A stretch of DNA of 64,000 bases from Streptomyces scopuliridis RB72 (GCF_000718095.1 NZ_JOEI01000002.1:399253-463252); one strand, 5' to 3'; numbered from the stretch's first letter, positions 8,403 through 16,882 are shown. Numbers and translations are program-made. Notes: generated by a model not told the origin, from the letters alone.

Positions 8403-9475
8403 GTGCGGACACCGAAGAGTGCGCGGACGCGCCGCGCGACGGACGCGAGCCGCTGCCCGACCCGGCGGGCGCGCTGCTGGACGTACGCGAACCGCTGCTC
8501 GACGTACGCGATCTGCGGGTCACCGTGAACGGGCTGCACGCCGTACGCGGGATCTCGTTCGAGGTGCGGGCCGGGGAGGCGCTGGCCGTCGTCGGGGAGT
8601 CCGGGGCGGGGAAGTCCCTGACCGCGCGGGCCGTCCTGGGGCTGCTGCCCGCCGGGGCCGAGGTCCGGGGCGGTGTGCGGTTCGCGGGACGGGAGTTGCT
8701 GGGGGCGGGGACGGCGGGGTACCGGGGGCTGCGCGGCAGCCGGCTGGCCTTCGTACCGCAGGATGCCCTGTCCGTGCTGAGCCCCGTGCACACCGTCGGC
8801 GAGCAACTGGCCCTGGCCGTACGGTCGGTGCGCGGCGTGGGCCGCCGGGCCTCGGCGGAGCTGGCGGTCGCCGCACTCGACCGGGTCGGCATCCCCGACG
8901 CCGCGCGCCGGGTCCGCGCCTATCCGCATGAGTTCTCCGGCGGGATGCGGCAGCGCGCCGTGATCGCGATGGCGGTGATCAATGAGCCCGAGCTGGTGCT
9001 CGCCGATGAGCCGACCACCGCGCTGGACCCCACCACGCAGGCACGGATCCTGGAGCTGCTGACCGGCATCCGGCGGGAGACCGGCGCCGCGCTCGTCCTG
9101 GTCACCCACGATCTGGACGTCGTCGCGGGCCACGCGGACCGGGTGCTGGTGATGTACGCGGGGCGGGTGGCCGAATCGGGCCCGGTCGCCGAGGTGTTCG
9201 CGGCCCCGCGCGCCCCGTACACCGCGGGGCTGATCGCCTCGCTGCCGCGACTGCGCCGGCCGGGCGGAAGGCTGCCCTCGATCGGCGGCTCCCCGCCCTC
9301 GCTCTTCGCGCTGCCGCCCGGCTGCGGCTTCGCCCCGCGCTGCCCGGCCGCCACGGACATGTGCGGCCGGAGCCTGCCCGAGCCGGTCACCGAGGACGGC
9401 CGGACAGTGTCCTGCCATCGGTGGCGGGAACTGCCCTCGCCCGTGACCGGGCTGTTCGAGGAGTGTGCCGGATGA
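8399..9475 (+). CDS. ABC importer ATPase, OppD/DppD-like
   Basis: Cytoplasmic ATPase subunit of the importer, 358 residues from ATG 8399, overlapping the permease stop by 4 bp. After a poorly conserved N-terminal tail of about 35 residues come Walker A GESGAGKS (about 66-73), the Q-loop FVPQDALSVLSPVHTV, the signature FSGGMRQR, Walker B LVLADEP and the H-loop VTHD. The C-terminal extension has the oligopeptide-family motif GCGFAPRCPAAT...C, whose cysteines may bind an iron-sulphur cluster or metal in this subfamily. It overlaps the next ATPase by 4 bp, and the two should form the heterodimeric motor. Confidence 0.93.
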   Translation: MSADTEECADAPRDGREPLPDPAGALLDVREPLLDVRDLRVTVNGLHAVRGISFEVRAGEALAVVGESGAGKSLTARAVLGLLPAGAEVRGGVRFAGRELLGAGTAGYRGLRGSRLAFVPQDALSVLSPVHTVGEQLALAVRSVRGVGRRASAELAVAALDRVGIPDAARRVRAYPHEFSGGMRQRAVIAMAVINEPELVLADEPTTALDPTTQARILELLTGIRRETGAALVLVTHDLDVVAGHADRVLVMYAGRVAESGPVAEVFAAPRAPYTAGLIASLPRLRRPGGRLPSIGGSPPSLFALPPGCGFAPRCPAATDMCGRSLPEPVTEDGRTVSCHRWRELPSPVTGLFEECAG

Positions 9476-10335
9476 GCGCCCCGCACCCGCGCGACAAGCG
9501 GACCCCGGACGGCCGGGGGGTCCCGGACGGTACGCGGGCCCCCGACGGCACGCCGGCACTGCTCGACGTACGCGAACTGACGGTACGTCACACAGGTCAC
9601 GGGCGGCGGGCGTTGCCCGTACTCGCCGTGGACCGGGTGTCCTTCGCCGTACAGCCCGGGGAGACCCTCGCACTGGTCGGCGAGTCCGGGTCGGGCAAGA
9701 CCAGTTCCGCCATGGCCGTACTGATGCTGCGCCGCCCGGAATCCGGTTCGGTGCGCTTCCTCGGACGGGAGCTGACGACGCTGGACGAGCCGGAGTTGCG
9801 TACGCTGCGCCCCGCGCTGCAACCGGTCTTCCAGGACCCGTACGGATCCCTCAGCCCCCGGCTCCGGGTGCGCGACGCGATCGCCGAACCGCTGAGGGTC
9901 CAGGGCCGCTGGGACCCGCTGACCGGACCCGCCCGCGTCGCCGAACTGCTCGAACTCGTAGGGCTGGACGCGCCGTTGGCCTCCCGGCTGCCGCACGAGC
10001 TGTCCGGCGGCCAGTGCCAGCGCGTCGGTATCGCCCGCGCGCTCGCCTGCGAACCGAAGCTGCTGGTGCTCGACGAACCGGTCTCCGCGCTGGACCCGTC
10101 CGTCCGTGCGGGTGTGATGAATCTGCTGACGGAGCTTCAGAAGGACCTTGGAATCGGACAGTTGCTCATCTCCCACGATCTCGCGCTGGTCCGGCATGTG
10201 GCACACCGGGTCGCGGTGATGCGCCGGGGCAGGATCGTCGAGTCGGGCACGGTCGAGGAGGTGTACGCGGCGCCCGCCCACCCGTACACGCGCGAACTGC
10301 TGTCCGCCGTATCTCACGCTCCCCCGAATTCATGA
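9472..10335 (+). CDS. ABC importer ATPase, OppF/DppF-like
   Basis: Second motor subunit, 287 residues. It carries Walker A GESGSGKT (about 70-77), Q-loop PVFQDPYGSLSPR, signature LSGGQCQR, Walker B LLVLDEPVSALDPS and H-loop ISHD. It is shorter than typical OppF proteins because the C-terminal Cys-containing extension is nearly absent: the chain ends soon after YTRELLSAV. This is the last gene of the importer operon. The stop codon lies inside a 15-bp palindrome (10332-10346). Confidence 0.92.
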   Translation: MSAPHPRDKRTPDGRGVPDGTRAPDGTPALLDVRELTVRHTGHGRRALPVLAVDRVSFAVQPGETLALVGESGSGKTSSAMAVLMLRRPESGSVRFLGRELTTLDEPELRTLRPALQPVFQDPYGSLSPRLRVRDAIAEPLRVQGRWDPLTGPARVAELLELVGLDAPLASRLPHELSGGQCQRVGIARALACEPKLLVLDEPVSALDPSVRAGVMNLLTELQKDLGIGQLLISHDLALVRHVAHRVAVMRRGRIVESGTVEEVYAAPAHPYTRELLSAVSHAPPNS

Positions 10336-10346
10336 GAAATTCTCAT
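10332..10346. promoter_or_regulatory. Perfect 7-1-7 palindrome overlapping the ATPase stop
   Basis: ATGAGAAATTCTCAT is perfectly symmetric around base 10339 and contains the TGA stop of the preceding gene. Its 7-1-7 form recalls Fur-family operators, but the arms lack the AAT/ATT core of the box at 5026. It could belong to the promoter of the exporter at 10588, which lies 241 bp downstream. Function is unknown. Confidence 0.35.
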
Positions 10347-10587
10347 CCGGCCTTCCGCCCGGAATGCGGAATTGCACGCAGCCGAATCACACGTAATCGA
10401 CGCCGCCCGGCCTGCGCACGGTCGTCATTCTTCGGTCTCATCGGCCGTGGTACCGCGGTACCGTCCACGGCCGAGAATCATCCGCTGGTAGCTGCTGTTC
10501 AGCGGTTTCGCATTCCTACTGTGGAGACATGGCCGCCGGCGGGACAGTCCGCGGGCCGGATCCGCCACGGATATCAGGGGATGCGAA

Positions 10588-11523
10588 ATGATCGAGATCA
10601 ATCGGCTGGTCAAGAGATACGGCGAGAAGACCGCCGTCGACGGCCTCGACTTCACCGTCCGGCCCGGAGTGGTCACGGGCTTTCTCGGCCCCAACGGCGC
10701 GGGCAAGTCCACCACGATGCGCATGATCGTCGGACTGGACGAGCCGAGCGCCGGGTCGGTCACGGTCAACGGCCGCCGCTACGCCACGCACCGCGCGCCA
10801 CTCCAAGAGGTGGGGGCGCTGCTGGAGGCCAAATCGATCCACCCCGGACGGTCCGCCTTCCACCATCTCAACGCCCTCGCGCTCACCCACGGCATTCCGC
10901 GCCGCCGGGTGGATGAGGTCATCGAGCAGGCCGGTCTCAGTCAGGTGGCCCGTAAGCGGGCGGGCGCGTTCTCGCTGGGGATGGGACAGCGTCTGGGCAT
11001 CGCCGCCGCGCTGCTCGGGGATCCGCAGACGGTGATTCTGGACGAGCCGGTGAACGGTCTCGATCCGGAGGGCGTGCTGTGGATACGTAACCTGCTCACC
11101 GGACTCGCCGCCGACGGCCGCACCGTCTTCGTCTCGTCCCATCTGATGAGCGAGATGGCGCTGACAGCGACCAATCTGGTGGTCGTGGGGCGGGGCAAGC
11201 TGCTCGCCGACACCACGGTCGAGCGGTTCATCCAGGACGCCGGGGGTCACAGCGTGAAGGTCGTCACCGCCGACCCGGCCCGGCTGCGGGATCTGCTGCG
11301 CGGCCCCGATGTGGAGATCACCGCGGGCGAGAGCGCGGAGGAGCTCCAGGTCGTCGGGCTGGACGCGCGGCAGATCGGTGCGACGGCGTTCGACCACGGG
11401 GTTCCGCTCTATGAACTCACCCCGCAGACCGTCTCGTTGGAGGAGGCGTTCATGGGAATGACAGGCGACGCCGTCGAGTACCACGGCAGCCTCGCCGCAA
11501 CCCCTCTCGGGAGCGCCGCATGA
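10588..11523 (+). CDS. ABC-2 type exporter ATP-binding protein
   Basis: ATPase of a CcmA/DrrA-like exporter, 311 residues. Walker A GPNGAGKST lies at about 34-42, followed by signature FSLGMGQR, Walker B VILDEPVNGLDPEG and the H-loop VSSHLMSEM. The roughly 90-residue C-terminal region (from ERFIQDAGG) is the usual regulatory tail of drug and lantibiotic exporter ATPases. It overlaps the permease ATG by 4 bp, so the two are translated together. With the two-component genes at 12566-14736 it resembles sensor-linked export modules for antibiotic or cell-envelope stress, but the substrate cannot be read from sequence. Confidence 0.92.
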   Translation: MIEINRLVKRYGEKTAVDGLDFTVRPGVVTGFLGPNGAGKSTTMRMIVGLDEPSAGSVTVNGRRYATHRAPLQEVGALLEAKSIHPGRSAFHHLNALALTHGIPRRRVDEVIEQAGLSQVARKRAGAFSLGMGQRLGIAAALLGDPQTVILDEPVNGLDPEGVLWIRNLLTGLAADGRTVFVSSHLMSEMALTATNLVVVGRGKLLADTTVERFIQDAGGHSVKVVTADPARLRDLLRGPDVEITAGESAEELQVVGLDARQIGATAFDHGVPLYELTPQTVSLEEAFMGMTGDAVEYHGSLAATPLGSAA

Positions 11524-12356
11524 CCACCCTGACCCCTGCCCCTGCCCCCGCCGCTGCCGACACCCGGGGCCGGCCCGCCTACAAGGTGACCGGCCCACGC
11601 GTCCTGCGCGCCGAATGGGCCAAGCTCTGGTCGCTGCGCTCCACCTGGATCACCCTGAGCCTGTCCTTGGCGCTGCTGATCGCGCTCGGCATGATCTTCG
11701 CCTCGACCTACGCGCCCGGTGCCGACGCACGCGGCCCCGGCGCGGAGGCCGCGGACGCGGTCGCCGTCGCTCTCGGCGGCCTCAACTTCGCCCAGCTGGC
11801 CATCGGAGTGCTGGGCGTGCTGGTCATGGCCGGGGAGTACTCCACCGGCACGATCCGCTCCACACTCGCCGCGGTCCCGACCCGGCTGCCCGTGCTGTGG
11901 TCCAAGGTCATCAGCTATGGCGGGACGGCGTTCCTCACCGCCGGTGTCACGGTGTTCGTGTCCTTCTTCGCGAGCGGGAGGATGCTGGACGGTACGGACA
12001 TCGCGCTCGGCATCTCCTCCCCCGGCGTGGTGCGCGCTCTCCTGGGGGCCGGGGCCTATCTCGCACTGGTCGGCGTCCTGGGGGTCGCGCTGGGCGCGCT
12101 GATCCGTTCGGTCGCCGGTGGCATCGGACTGCTGGTCACCACACTGATGCTGCTGCCGCTCCTCACCAGCCTGCTGCCCACCACGCTGAGGGACAACATC
12201 ACCCCGTATCTGCCCAGCAGCGCGGGAGGCTCGATGTTCGCGCTGCACCCGGCGAGCGATGCCCTCAGCCCGGGGGCGGGGCTCGCGGTCTTCGCCGGCT
12301 GGGTCGTGCTGGCCCTCGCCGGCGCCGCCTGGCGGCTCGCGCGCTCGGACGCGTGA
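11520..12356 (+). CDS. ABC-2 type exporter permease
   Basis: Membrane partner of the preceding ATPase, 278 residues. A short cytoplasmic N-terminus with the ABC-2 lead-in RAEWAKLWSLRSTWITL is followed by six hydrophobic segments: about 40-62, 85-105 with GEYSTGTIRSTLAAVP in the next loop, 125-145, 170-195, 205-225 and 250-270. This is the usual topology of this small permease class. The stop codon is embedded in the first copies of the tandem repeat array at 12342-12474. The export substrate is unknown. Confidence 0.9.
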   Translation: MTTLTPAPAPAAADTRGRPAYKVTGPRVLRAEWAKLWSLRSTWITLSLSLALLIALGMIFASTYAPGADARGPGAEAADAVAVALGGLNFAQLAIGVLGVLVMAGEYSTGTIRSTLAAVPTRLPVLWSKVISYGGTAFLTAGVTVFVSFFASGRMLDGTDIALGISSPGVVRALLGAGAYLALVGVLGVALGALIRSVAGGIGLLVTTLMLLPLLTSLLPTTLRDNITPYLPSSAGGSMFALHPASDALSPGAGLAVFAGWVVLALAGAAWRLARSDA

Positions 12357-12474
12357 CCTGCTCGGACGCGTGACCCGGGTCTGGTGTGTGACCCGGGTCT
12401 GGTGCGTGACCCGGGTCAGGCGCGTGACCCGGGTCAGGCGCGTGACCTGCTCGGGTGCGTGATCTCGCGCCCGG
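12342..12474. repeat. 17-18 bp tandem repeats with four GACCCGGGTC palindromes
   Basis: Seven near-tandem units beginning GCGTGACC run from the last codons of the permease into the space before the sensor kinase. The four central 18-bp units (12368-12439) are almost identical, of the form GCGTGACCCGGGTCAGGC. Each contains the perfect palindrome GACCCGGGTC, at 12372, 12390, 12408 and 12426, spaced exactly 18 bp. Flanking units are 17 bp with CTGCTCGG in place of the palindrome. This could be an iterated protein-binding site or a replication-slippage product. Unit unity and lack of spacers exclude CRISPR. Confidence 0.75.
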
Positions 12475-12565
12475 ACGTGTGACCTGTGCCGGTCCGCCGC
12501 CTCCGGTCGCTCTACAGTGATCGCAGTGCGGTACGGACCGGCCCGAAGGAGAAGGGGGCGAGGCC

Positions 12566-14038
12566 GTGCGAAGCAGCGGCACCCCGCGGGGCGGGCCGAG
12601 CAGCGCACCGCGGCGCGTGCTCAAGGGCACTCCGCACGGCGAGCCCTTCCCGCCCGAACTCGACGCGTTGTGGAGCAGTCCACTGGTGCGCCGGGCCGCC
12701 GGTACGGCCCGCCGACTGCGAAGGGTGAGCCGCGAACATCCCGTACTGCTCGACTCCCTGCTCGCCCTCGCCGTCCTGGCGATCGGGCTGGGCAATCTGT
12801 TCCTGCCGGCGGGAGGGGACCGGGAGGGCGGGCGGCACGGCACCTTCGCCAGCTCCCTGACGCTCGCCGAGCAGCACGTACCCCTCGCACTGATCCTGGT
12901 GTCGCTGGCCGGGCAGGCCCTGCCGCTGGTCTGGCGGCGCCGGGCACCGTCGGCCGTGCTGGCGGCGGTGCTCCTCTGCTGCGTACTCCAGTGGTCACTG
13001 GGCGTGCCGCTGCGCAGCGCGGTCGGTCTGATGGTCGCGCTCTACTCCCTGGCGCGGTACGACTCGGTCAAGAGGCTGCCGTGGGCGGCGCTGTGCACTG
13101 CGGCGGCGCTCAGTGTGGCGGCGTTCCGGGTGCCGCCGCTCACCGCGCAGTCCCTGTCGAGTCTGTTCCTGCTGTGCGCCGCCGCCACCGCCGCCGTGGC
13201 GCTCGCGCTGGTGGTGCGGGTACGCCAGGCCCAGCTCAGCGCGCTGGCCGACCGGGCGGCGCAGGTGGAGATCGAACGTGAGCAACGCGTCCAGCTGGCC
13301 ACCTTCGCCGAGCGGTCCAGAGTCTCCCGCGAGATGCACGACATCGTCGGCCACAACCTCGCCGTCATCATCGGCCTCGCGGACGGCGCCGCCGCCGCCC
13401 CGGACGCGGCCCGCGGCGCCGAGGTGCTGCGTCTTATCGCGGGCACCGGCCGACAGGCGCTGAGCGAACTGCGCCGCACGCTGGGCGCGCTGCGCGAACG
13501 CCCCGACGGGATCAACGACGCCGTCGAGCTGAACCCCCAGCCGGGCATCACCGACCTCGCCGGGCTGCTGGACCGTATCCGGGCCGCCGGGCCACAGGTC
13601 ACGTATCGCGGCGCCGGCGACCCGGACACCCTGGCCCCGGGCGTACAGCTCGCCGTGTACCGCATCGTCCAGGAGGCGCTGACCAACAGCCTGAAGCACG
13701 CCGGGCCGGCGACGACCGTACGTGTGGTACTGAGCGTCACCGACCGGGAGGCCGACATACGCGTCCGGGACAGCGGGCGTCCCGACGGCTCACCGGCGTC
13801 CGGACCCGGCGGCGACACGGGGCAGGGTCTGGTCGGGATCGCGGAGCGCGCGGCTCTCGCGGGCGGCAGCGCCGAGGCGGGGCCCACCGAGGACGGCGGT
13901 TGGATGGTGCACGCAGTCCTGCCGCTGCTCCCGCCGCCTCCCCGGTCTCAGCCCCTTCCCTCTCCCTCTCCCCATCCCTCTCCTCCTCCCCCTCCACCGC
14001 CCGTTCCGCCCCGCTCCGCAGAGGAACCGCCCCCATGA
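12566..14038 (+). CDS. NarL-family two-component sensor histidine kinase
   Basis: Membrane sensor kinase of 490 residues, started at GTG 12566 behind AAGGAGAAGGGGGCGAGG. About five hydrophobic segments (residues 62-82, 107-125, 128-145, 150-165, 173-215) are followed by a short coiled linker. The HisKA_3 dimerisation/phosphoacceptor helix SRVSREMHDIVGHNLAVI follows, with His258 as the likely phosphorylated residue. The ATPase domain shows VQEALTNSLKHAG (N-box) and GQGLVGIAERA (G-box). After the catalytic domain comes an unusual tail of about 40 residues that is almost only Pro and Ser. The stop overlaps the response regulator ATG, so the pair is coupled. Signal unknown; the neighbouring exporter suggests an antibiotic or envelope stress. 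Confidence 0.92.
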   Translation: MRSSGTPRGGPSSAPRRVLKGTPHGEPFPPELDALWSSPLVRRAAGTARRLRRVSREHPVLLDSLLALAVLAIGLGNLFLPAGGDREGGRHGTFASSLTLAEQHVPLALILVSLAGQALPLVWRRRAPSAVLAAVLLCCVLQWSLGVPLRSAVGLMVALYSLARYDSVKRLPWAALCTAAALSVAAFRVPPLTAQSLSSLFLLCAAATAAVALALVVRVRQAQLSALADRAAQVEIEREQRVQLATFAERSRVSREMHDIVGHNLAVIIGLADGAAAAPDAARGAEVLRLIAGTGRQALSELRRTLGALRERPDGINDAVELNPQPGITDLAGLLDRIRAAGPQVTYRGAGDPDTLAPGVQLAVYRIVQEALTNSLKHAGPATTVRVVLSVTDREADIRVRDSGRPDGSPASGPGGDTGQGLVGIAERAALAGGSAEAGPTEDGGWMVHAVLPLLPPPPRSQPLPSPSPHPSPPPPPPPVPPRSAEEPPP

Positions 14039-14736
14039 CCACCGTGCTCATCGTCGACGACCAGCCGCTGCAACGCCTCGGCTTCCGCCTGCTGCTCGAA
14101 GCCGACCCCGGCACCACGGTCGTCGGCGAGGCCGGGCACGGCGCCGAGGCCGTCGAGCGTACGGCGGCGCTGCGGCCGGACGTGGTCCTGATGGACATCC
14201 GGATGCCGGGGATGGACGGCGTCGAGGCCACCCGTCGCATCGTGGCCTCCGGGAGCCGCTCGCGCGTACTCGTCCTCACCACCTTCGACCTGGACGAATA
14301 CGCCTACGGCGCGCTGCGCGCCGGAGCCAGTGGGTTTCTGCTCAAGGACGCGCTGCCCGACGAGCTGCTCGCCGGAATCCGCGCGGTCGCCGCGGGTGAC
14401 GCGGTGGTCGCCCCGGCGCTGACCCGCCGGCTGCTGGACACCTTCATCCAGCGCGTCCCGGCCCCCTCCGAACACGCGCTCTCCGACCGCGCGGGCCGGG
14501 CGGAGACCGATGCCCGGCTGGCGGCCCTGACCGGGCGTGAGCGGGAGGTGCTGTCGGCCATGGCCCGCGGGTTGACCAACGGTGAGATCGCCGAGCTGCT
14601 GGTGCTGTCGGAATCGACCATTAAGACCTATGTCAGCCGGGTGCTGACGAGGATCGGCGCCCGTGACCGTGTACACGCTGTCATCATCGCCTATGAGACC
14701 GGTATCGCCCGGACGGACCGGCCCCCGTCCCGGTGA
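14035..14736 (+). CDS. NarL/FixJ-family response regulator
   Basis: DNA-binding partner of the preceding kinase, 233 residues. The receiver domain has the acidic pair Asp8-Asp9, phosphoacceptor Asp54 (VLMDIRMPG), Thr in LVLTTFD and Lys in FLLKDA. The LuxR-type HTH (about residues 160-225) is recognised by LTGREREVLSAMARGLTN and SESTIKTYVSRVLTRIG. It overlaps the kinase by 4 bp. It probably controls the exporter genes just upstream, possibly through the repeat array between them, which is inference. Confidence 0.94.
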   Translation: MTTVLIVDDQPLQRLGFRLLLEADPGTTVVGEAGHGAEAVERTAALRPDVVLMDIRMPGMDGVEATRRIVASGSRSRVLVLTTFDLDEYAYGALRAGASGFLLKDALPDELLAGIRAVAAGDAVVAPALTRRLLDTFIQRVPAPSEHALSDRAGRAETDARLAALTGREREVLSAMARGLTNGEIAELLVLSESTIKTYVSRVLTRIGARDRVHAVIIAYETGIARTDRPPSR

Positions 14737-14750
14737 TGAGGACCCGGGCG

Positions 14751-14790
14751 TCGGCATCAGCATCGGCATCGGCATCGGCATCGGCATCGG
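14751..14790. repeat. TCGGCA hexanucleotide microsatellite
   Basis: Forty bases made of 6.7 copies of TCGGCA, the second copy being TCAGCA. It lies between the response regulator stop and the DedA start, about 20 bp before the DedA start codon, so copy-number change would alter the leader length rather than a reading frame. Confidence 0.85.
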
Positions 14791-14811
14791 TGGAACGGAG
14801 GGACGCGCCGG

Positions 14812-15429
14812 ATGAATACGATCACCAACTGGCTCGGCGGTCTCTCCGGCCCCGTGATCTACGCCGTGGTCGGCGCGCTCGTCTTCTGCGAGGACGCCTT
14901 CTTCTTCGGCCTTGTGCTGCCCGGCGAGACCGCCGCCGTACTGGGCGGGCTGCTGGCCGTCCACGGCGAGGTGTCGGTGTGGTGGCTGACGGTGGTCGTG
15001 GTGGTCGCCGCGATCCTGGGCGACAGCACCGGCTATGCGGTGAGCCACCACTTCGGCGACCGGATCCTGGCGACCCGGAGCCTGCGCAAGCGCGAGGACC
15101 AGGTCGAGCGGGCGCGCGAGATGATTCGCGTGCGGGGCGCCTCGGCGGTGTTCGTGGCCCGCTTCATCGCGTTCCTCCGCGCGCTGATGCCGGCGCTGGC
15201 GGGGCTCTCGGACGTGCCGTACCGACGGTTCCTGTTCTTCAACGCGATGGGCGGGCTGTGCTGGGGCGTGAGCTGTACGGCCGTGGGCTACTTCGCCGGG
15301 GCCGCGTTCACCAGGATCGAGTCACAGGTGGGGCAGATCGCCGGGGCCGTGATCGCCGGGGTGGTCGTGCTCGCGCTGGCCGTGTGGGCGTACCGGCGGC
15401 ACCGCCGGACACACCCACCGCACCACTGA
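14812..15429 (+). CDS. DedA family membrane protein
   Basis: Integral membrane protein of 205 residues with the DedA/SNARE-associated (VTT) pattern. FCEDAFFFGLVLPGETAAVLGG carries the acidic residues and re-entrant loop near residues 27-48. GDSTGYAVSHHFGDRIL comes next, then RFIAFLRALMPALAGLSDVPYRRFLFFNAMGG with its conserved Arg residues, and a C-terminal helix ending in a basic tail. Family members are implicated in lipid (undecaprenyl phosphate or phospholipid) flipping and proton-dependent membrane homeostasis. ATG 14812 follows GGAACGGAGGG. It ends 27 bp before the convergent chitinase stop. Confidence 0.9.
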   Translation: MNTITNWLGGLSGPVIYAVVGALVFCEDAFFFGLVLPGETAAVLGGLLAVHGEVSVWWLTVVVVVAAILGDSTGYAVSHHFGDRILATRSLRKREDQVERAREMIRVRGASAVFVARFIAFLRALMPALAGLSDVPYRRFLFFNAMGGLCWGVSCTAVGYFAGAAFTRIESQVGQIAGAVIAGVVVLALAVWAYRRHRRTHPPHH

Positions 15430-15456
15430 CCAAGTCCCGCCCCGGGCCGTCCGGCC

Positions 15457-16515
15457 TCAACGGCCCTGCAGCGCCTTGACGTTGTTGCCGAACGTCCAGC
15501 CCTTCGACCCGTCCCAGTTGAGCGACCAGGTCATCAGACCCTTCAGCCCGTTGCCGTAGGTGTGCCAGGCCTGCGACACCAGATTCGGCGCCATATACCC
15601 GCCCCCGGCGCCCGGTTGGGCGGGCAGTCCCGGCACCTGCTTGTCATAGGGGACCTTGATCGTGGTGCCCTGGACGACCAGCCCCCTGTTGAGACAGTCC
15701 GTCTGCGCGGTGAACCCCTGGACCGTACCGGCGGAGTACGAGTCGCCGGAGCAGCCGTACATGCTGCCGTTGTAGTACTGCATGTTGAGCCACCAGAGCC
15801 GGCCGTTGTCGGCGTACTTCTTCACGATGGGCAGATACGCGCCCCAGATCGAGCCGTACGCCACACTGCCCCCGGTGACATAGGCCGTCTCGGGCGCCAT
15901 CGTCAGACCGAAGTTCGAGGGCATCTGGGCCAGTACGCCGTCGATGATGCGGATGAGGTTGGCCTGCGAGGCGGACAGTGTGTTGATGTTGCCGCTGCCC
16001 ACGAGCCCGGTCTCGATGTCGATGTCGATGCCGTCGAAGTTGTACTTCTTCAGGATCGGCACCACCGTCGCGATGAACCGGTCGGCGACGGCGCTGGAGC
16101 TGAGGTCGATCCCGGCCGCCGCGCCGCCGATGGACATCAGGGTCGTGAGACCGGACGCCTTCGCCTGGCACATCTCGGCCGGGGTCGCGACCTTCACTGT
16201 CGCGTCCATCCCCTCCTCCCACAGGACGGTGCCGTCCGAGCGGATGACCGGGAACGCCGCGTTGATCACGTTGTAACCGTGGTCGCGGATACGGGCATCC
16301 GTGATCGGAATCCATCCGAGCGGCGGATGTACGCCGTTCGCCGCGCCGTCCCAGTTCTCCCAGTAGCCCTGGAGCACCTTGCCGGTGGGCTTCGACTTGA
16401 CCGCGCAGGTGTCGGCGGCCGGAGCGGCGCCGGGCGCCGCCGCGGCGACCAGCGTCTGCATGACGAAGGCCATGGCGAGGCCGACCCCCAGCACGCGCGA
16501 TATTCGGCGGATCAT
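15457..16515 (-). CDS. Secreted family 18 chitinase
   Basis: Extracellular endochitinase of 352 residues. ATG 16515 is preferred over an ATG seven codons upstream because GGGAG lies six bases before it and a normal signal peptide results (MIRRISRVLGVGLAMAF..., Ala-rich cleavage about residue 35). The GH18 barrel starts at KVLQGYWENWDG. It contains the SIGG motif (about 128-131) and the catalytic DGIDIDIE (residues 161-168, Glu168 as acid/base), then MAPETAYV, the MQYYN strand and a closing LMTWSLNWD. No chitin-binding module is attached. The promoter carries three copies of the chitinase repeat (16604-16651), consistent with induction by chitin breakdown products. Confidence 0.95.
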   Translation of the reverse strand: MIRRISRVLGVGLAMAFVMQTLVAAAAPGAAPAADTCAVKSKPTGKVLQGYWENWDGAANGVHPPLGWIPITDARIRDHGYNVINAAFPVIRSDGTVLWEEGMDATVKVATPAEMCQAKASGLTTLMSIGGAAAGIDLSSSAVADRFIATVVPILKKYNFDGIDIDIETGLVGSGNINTLSASQANLIRIIDGVLAQMPSNFGLTMAPETAYVTGGSVAYGSIWGAYLPIVKKYADNGRLWWLNMQYYNGSMYGCSGDSYSAGTVQGFTAQTDCLNRGLVVQGTTIKVPYDKQVPGLPAQPGAGGGYMAPNLVSQAWHTYGNGLKGLMTWSLNWDGSKGWTFGNNVKALQGR

Positions 16516-16594
16516 GCTGTGCTCCCTTCCGACCATGCCCGCCCGCGACCGCGTCGGTGCGGCGGACTGGGAACGTACGCCGGGTAGTTGGGGG

Positions 16595-16651
16595 AACCGT
16601 AGAGTGGTCCAGACCTGCCGTCAATAGGTCTGGACCAACCAGGTCTGGACC
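16595..16651 (-). promoter_or_regulatory. Chitinase promoter with TGGTCCAGACCT repeats (DasR-type operator)
   Basis: On the minus strand two direct TGGTCCAGACCT copies (16651-16640 and 16636-16625, 15 bp apart) precede a -35 TTGACG (16623-16618). A third, inverted copy (16604-16615) fills most of the 17-bp spacer, and a -10 TACGGT follows at 16600-16595. The 12-bp repeat is the established Streptomyces chitinase promoter element. The spacer copy also resembles the DasR dre consensus, so repression by a GntR-type amino-sugar regulator is likely. Confidence 0.85.
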
Positions 16652-16882
16652 AATTGACCGCATGCCCCATCCGTCACATGCCTATCGGCCACGGCGTTTC
16701 GGCCATCACCGTATCCGTACCCGGTCCGCACGCCCCAAGGGTGGATGCATCACGCACGTTGCGTATATCGCGCTCCCCTGCGAAATCCGTCCCGTCTCAA
16801 ACACGTGCGTTCGATATCGCGCTCCCGTCGTTGACCACGGTGAACCTGAGCAGACTCCAACGACCGTGCAGAAGGAGTGCAG

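Noticed and set aside
12342..12474. CRISPR array
   Set aside because: Units are contiguous without unique spacers, are only 17-18 bp and have no cas genes nearby.
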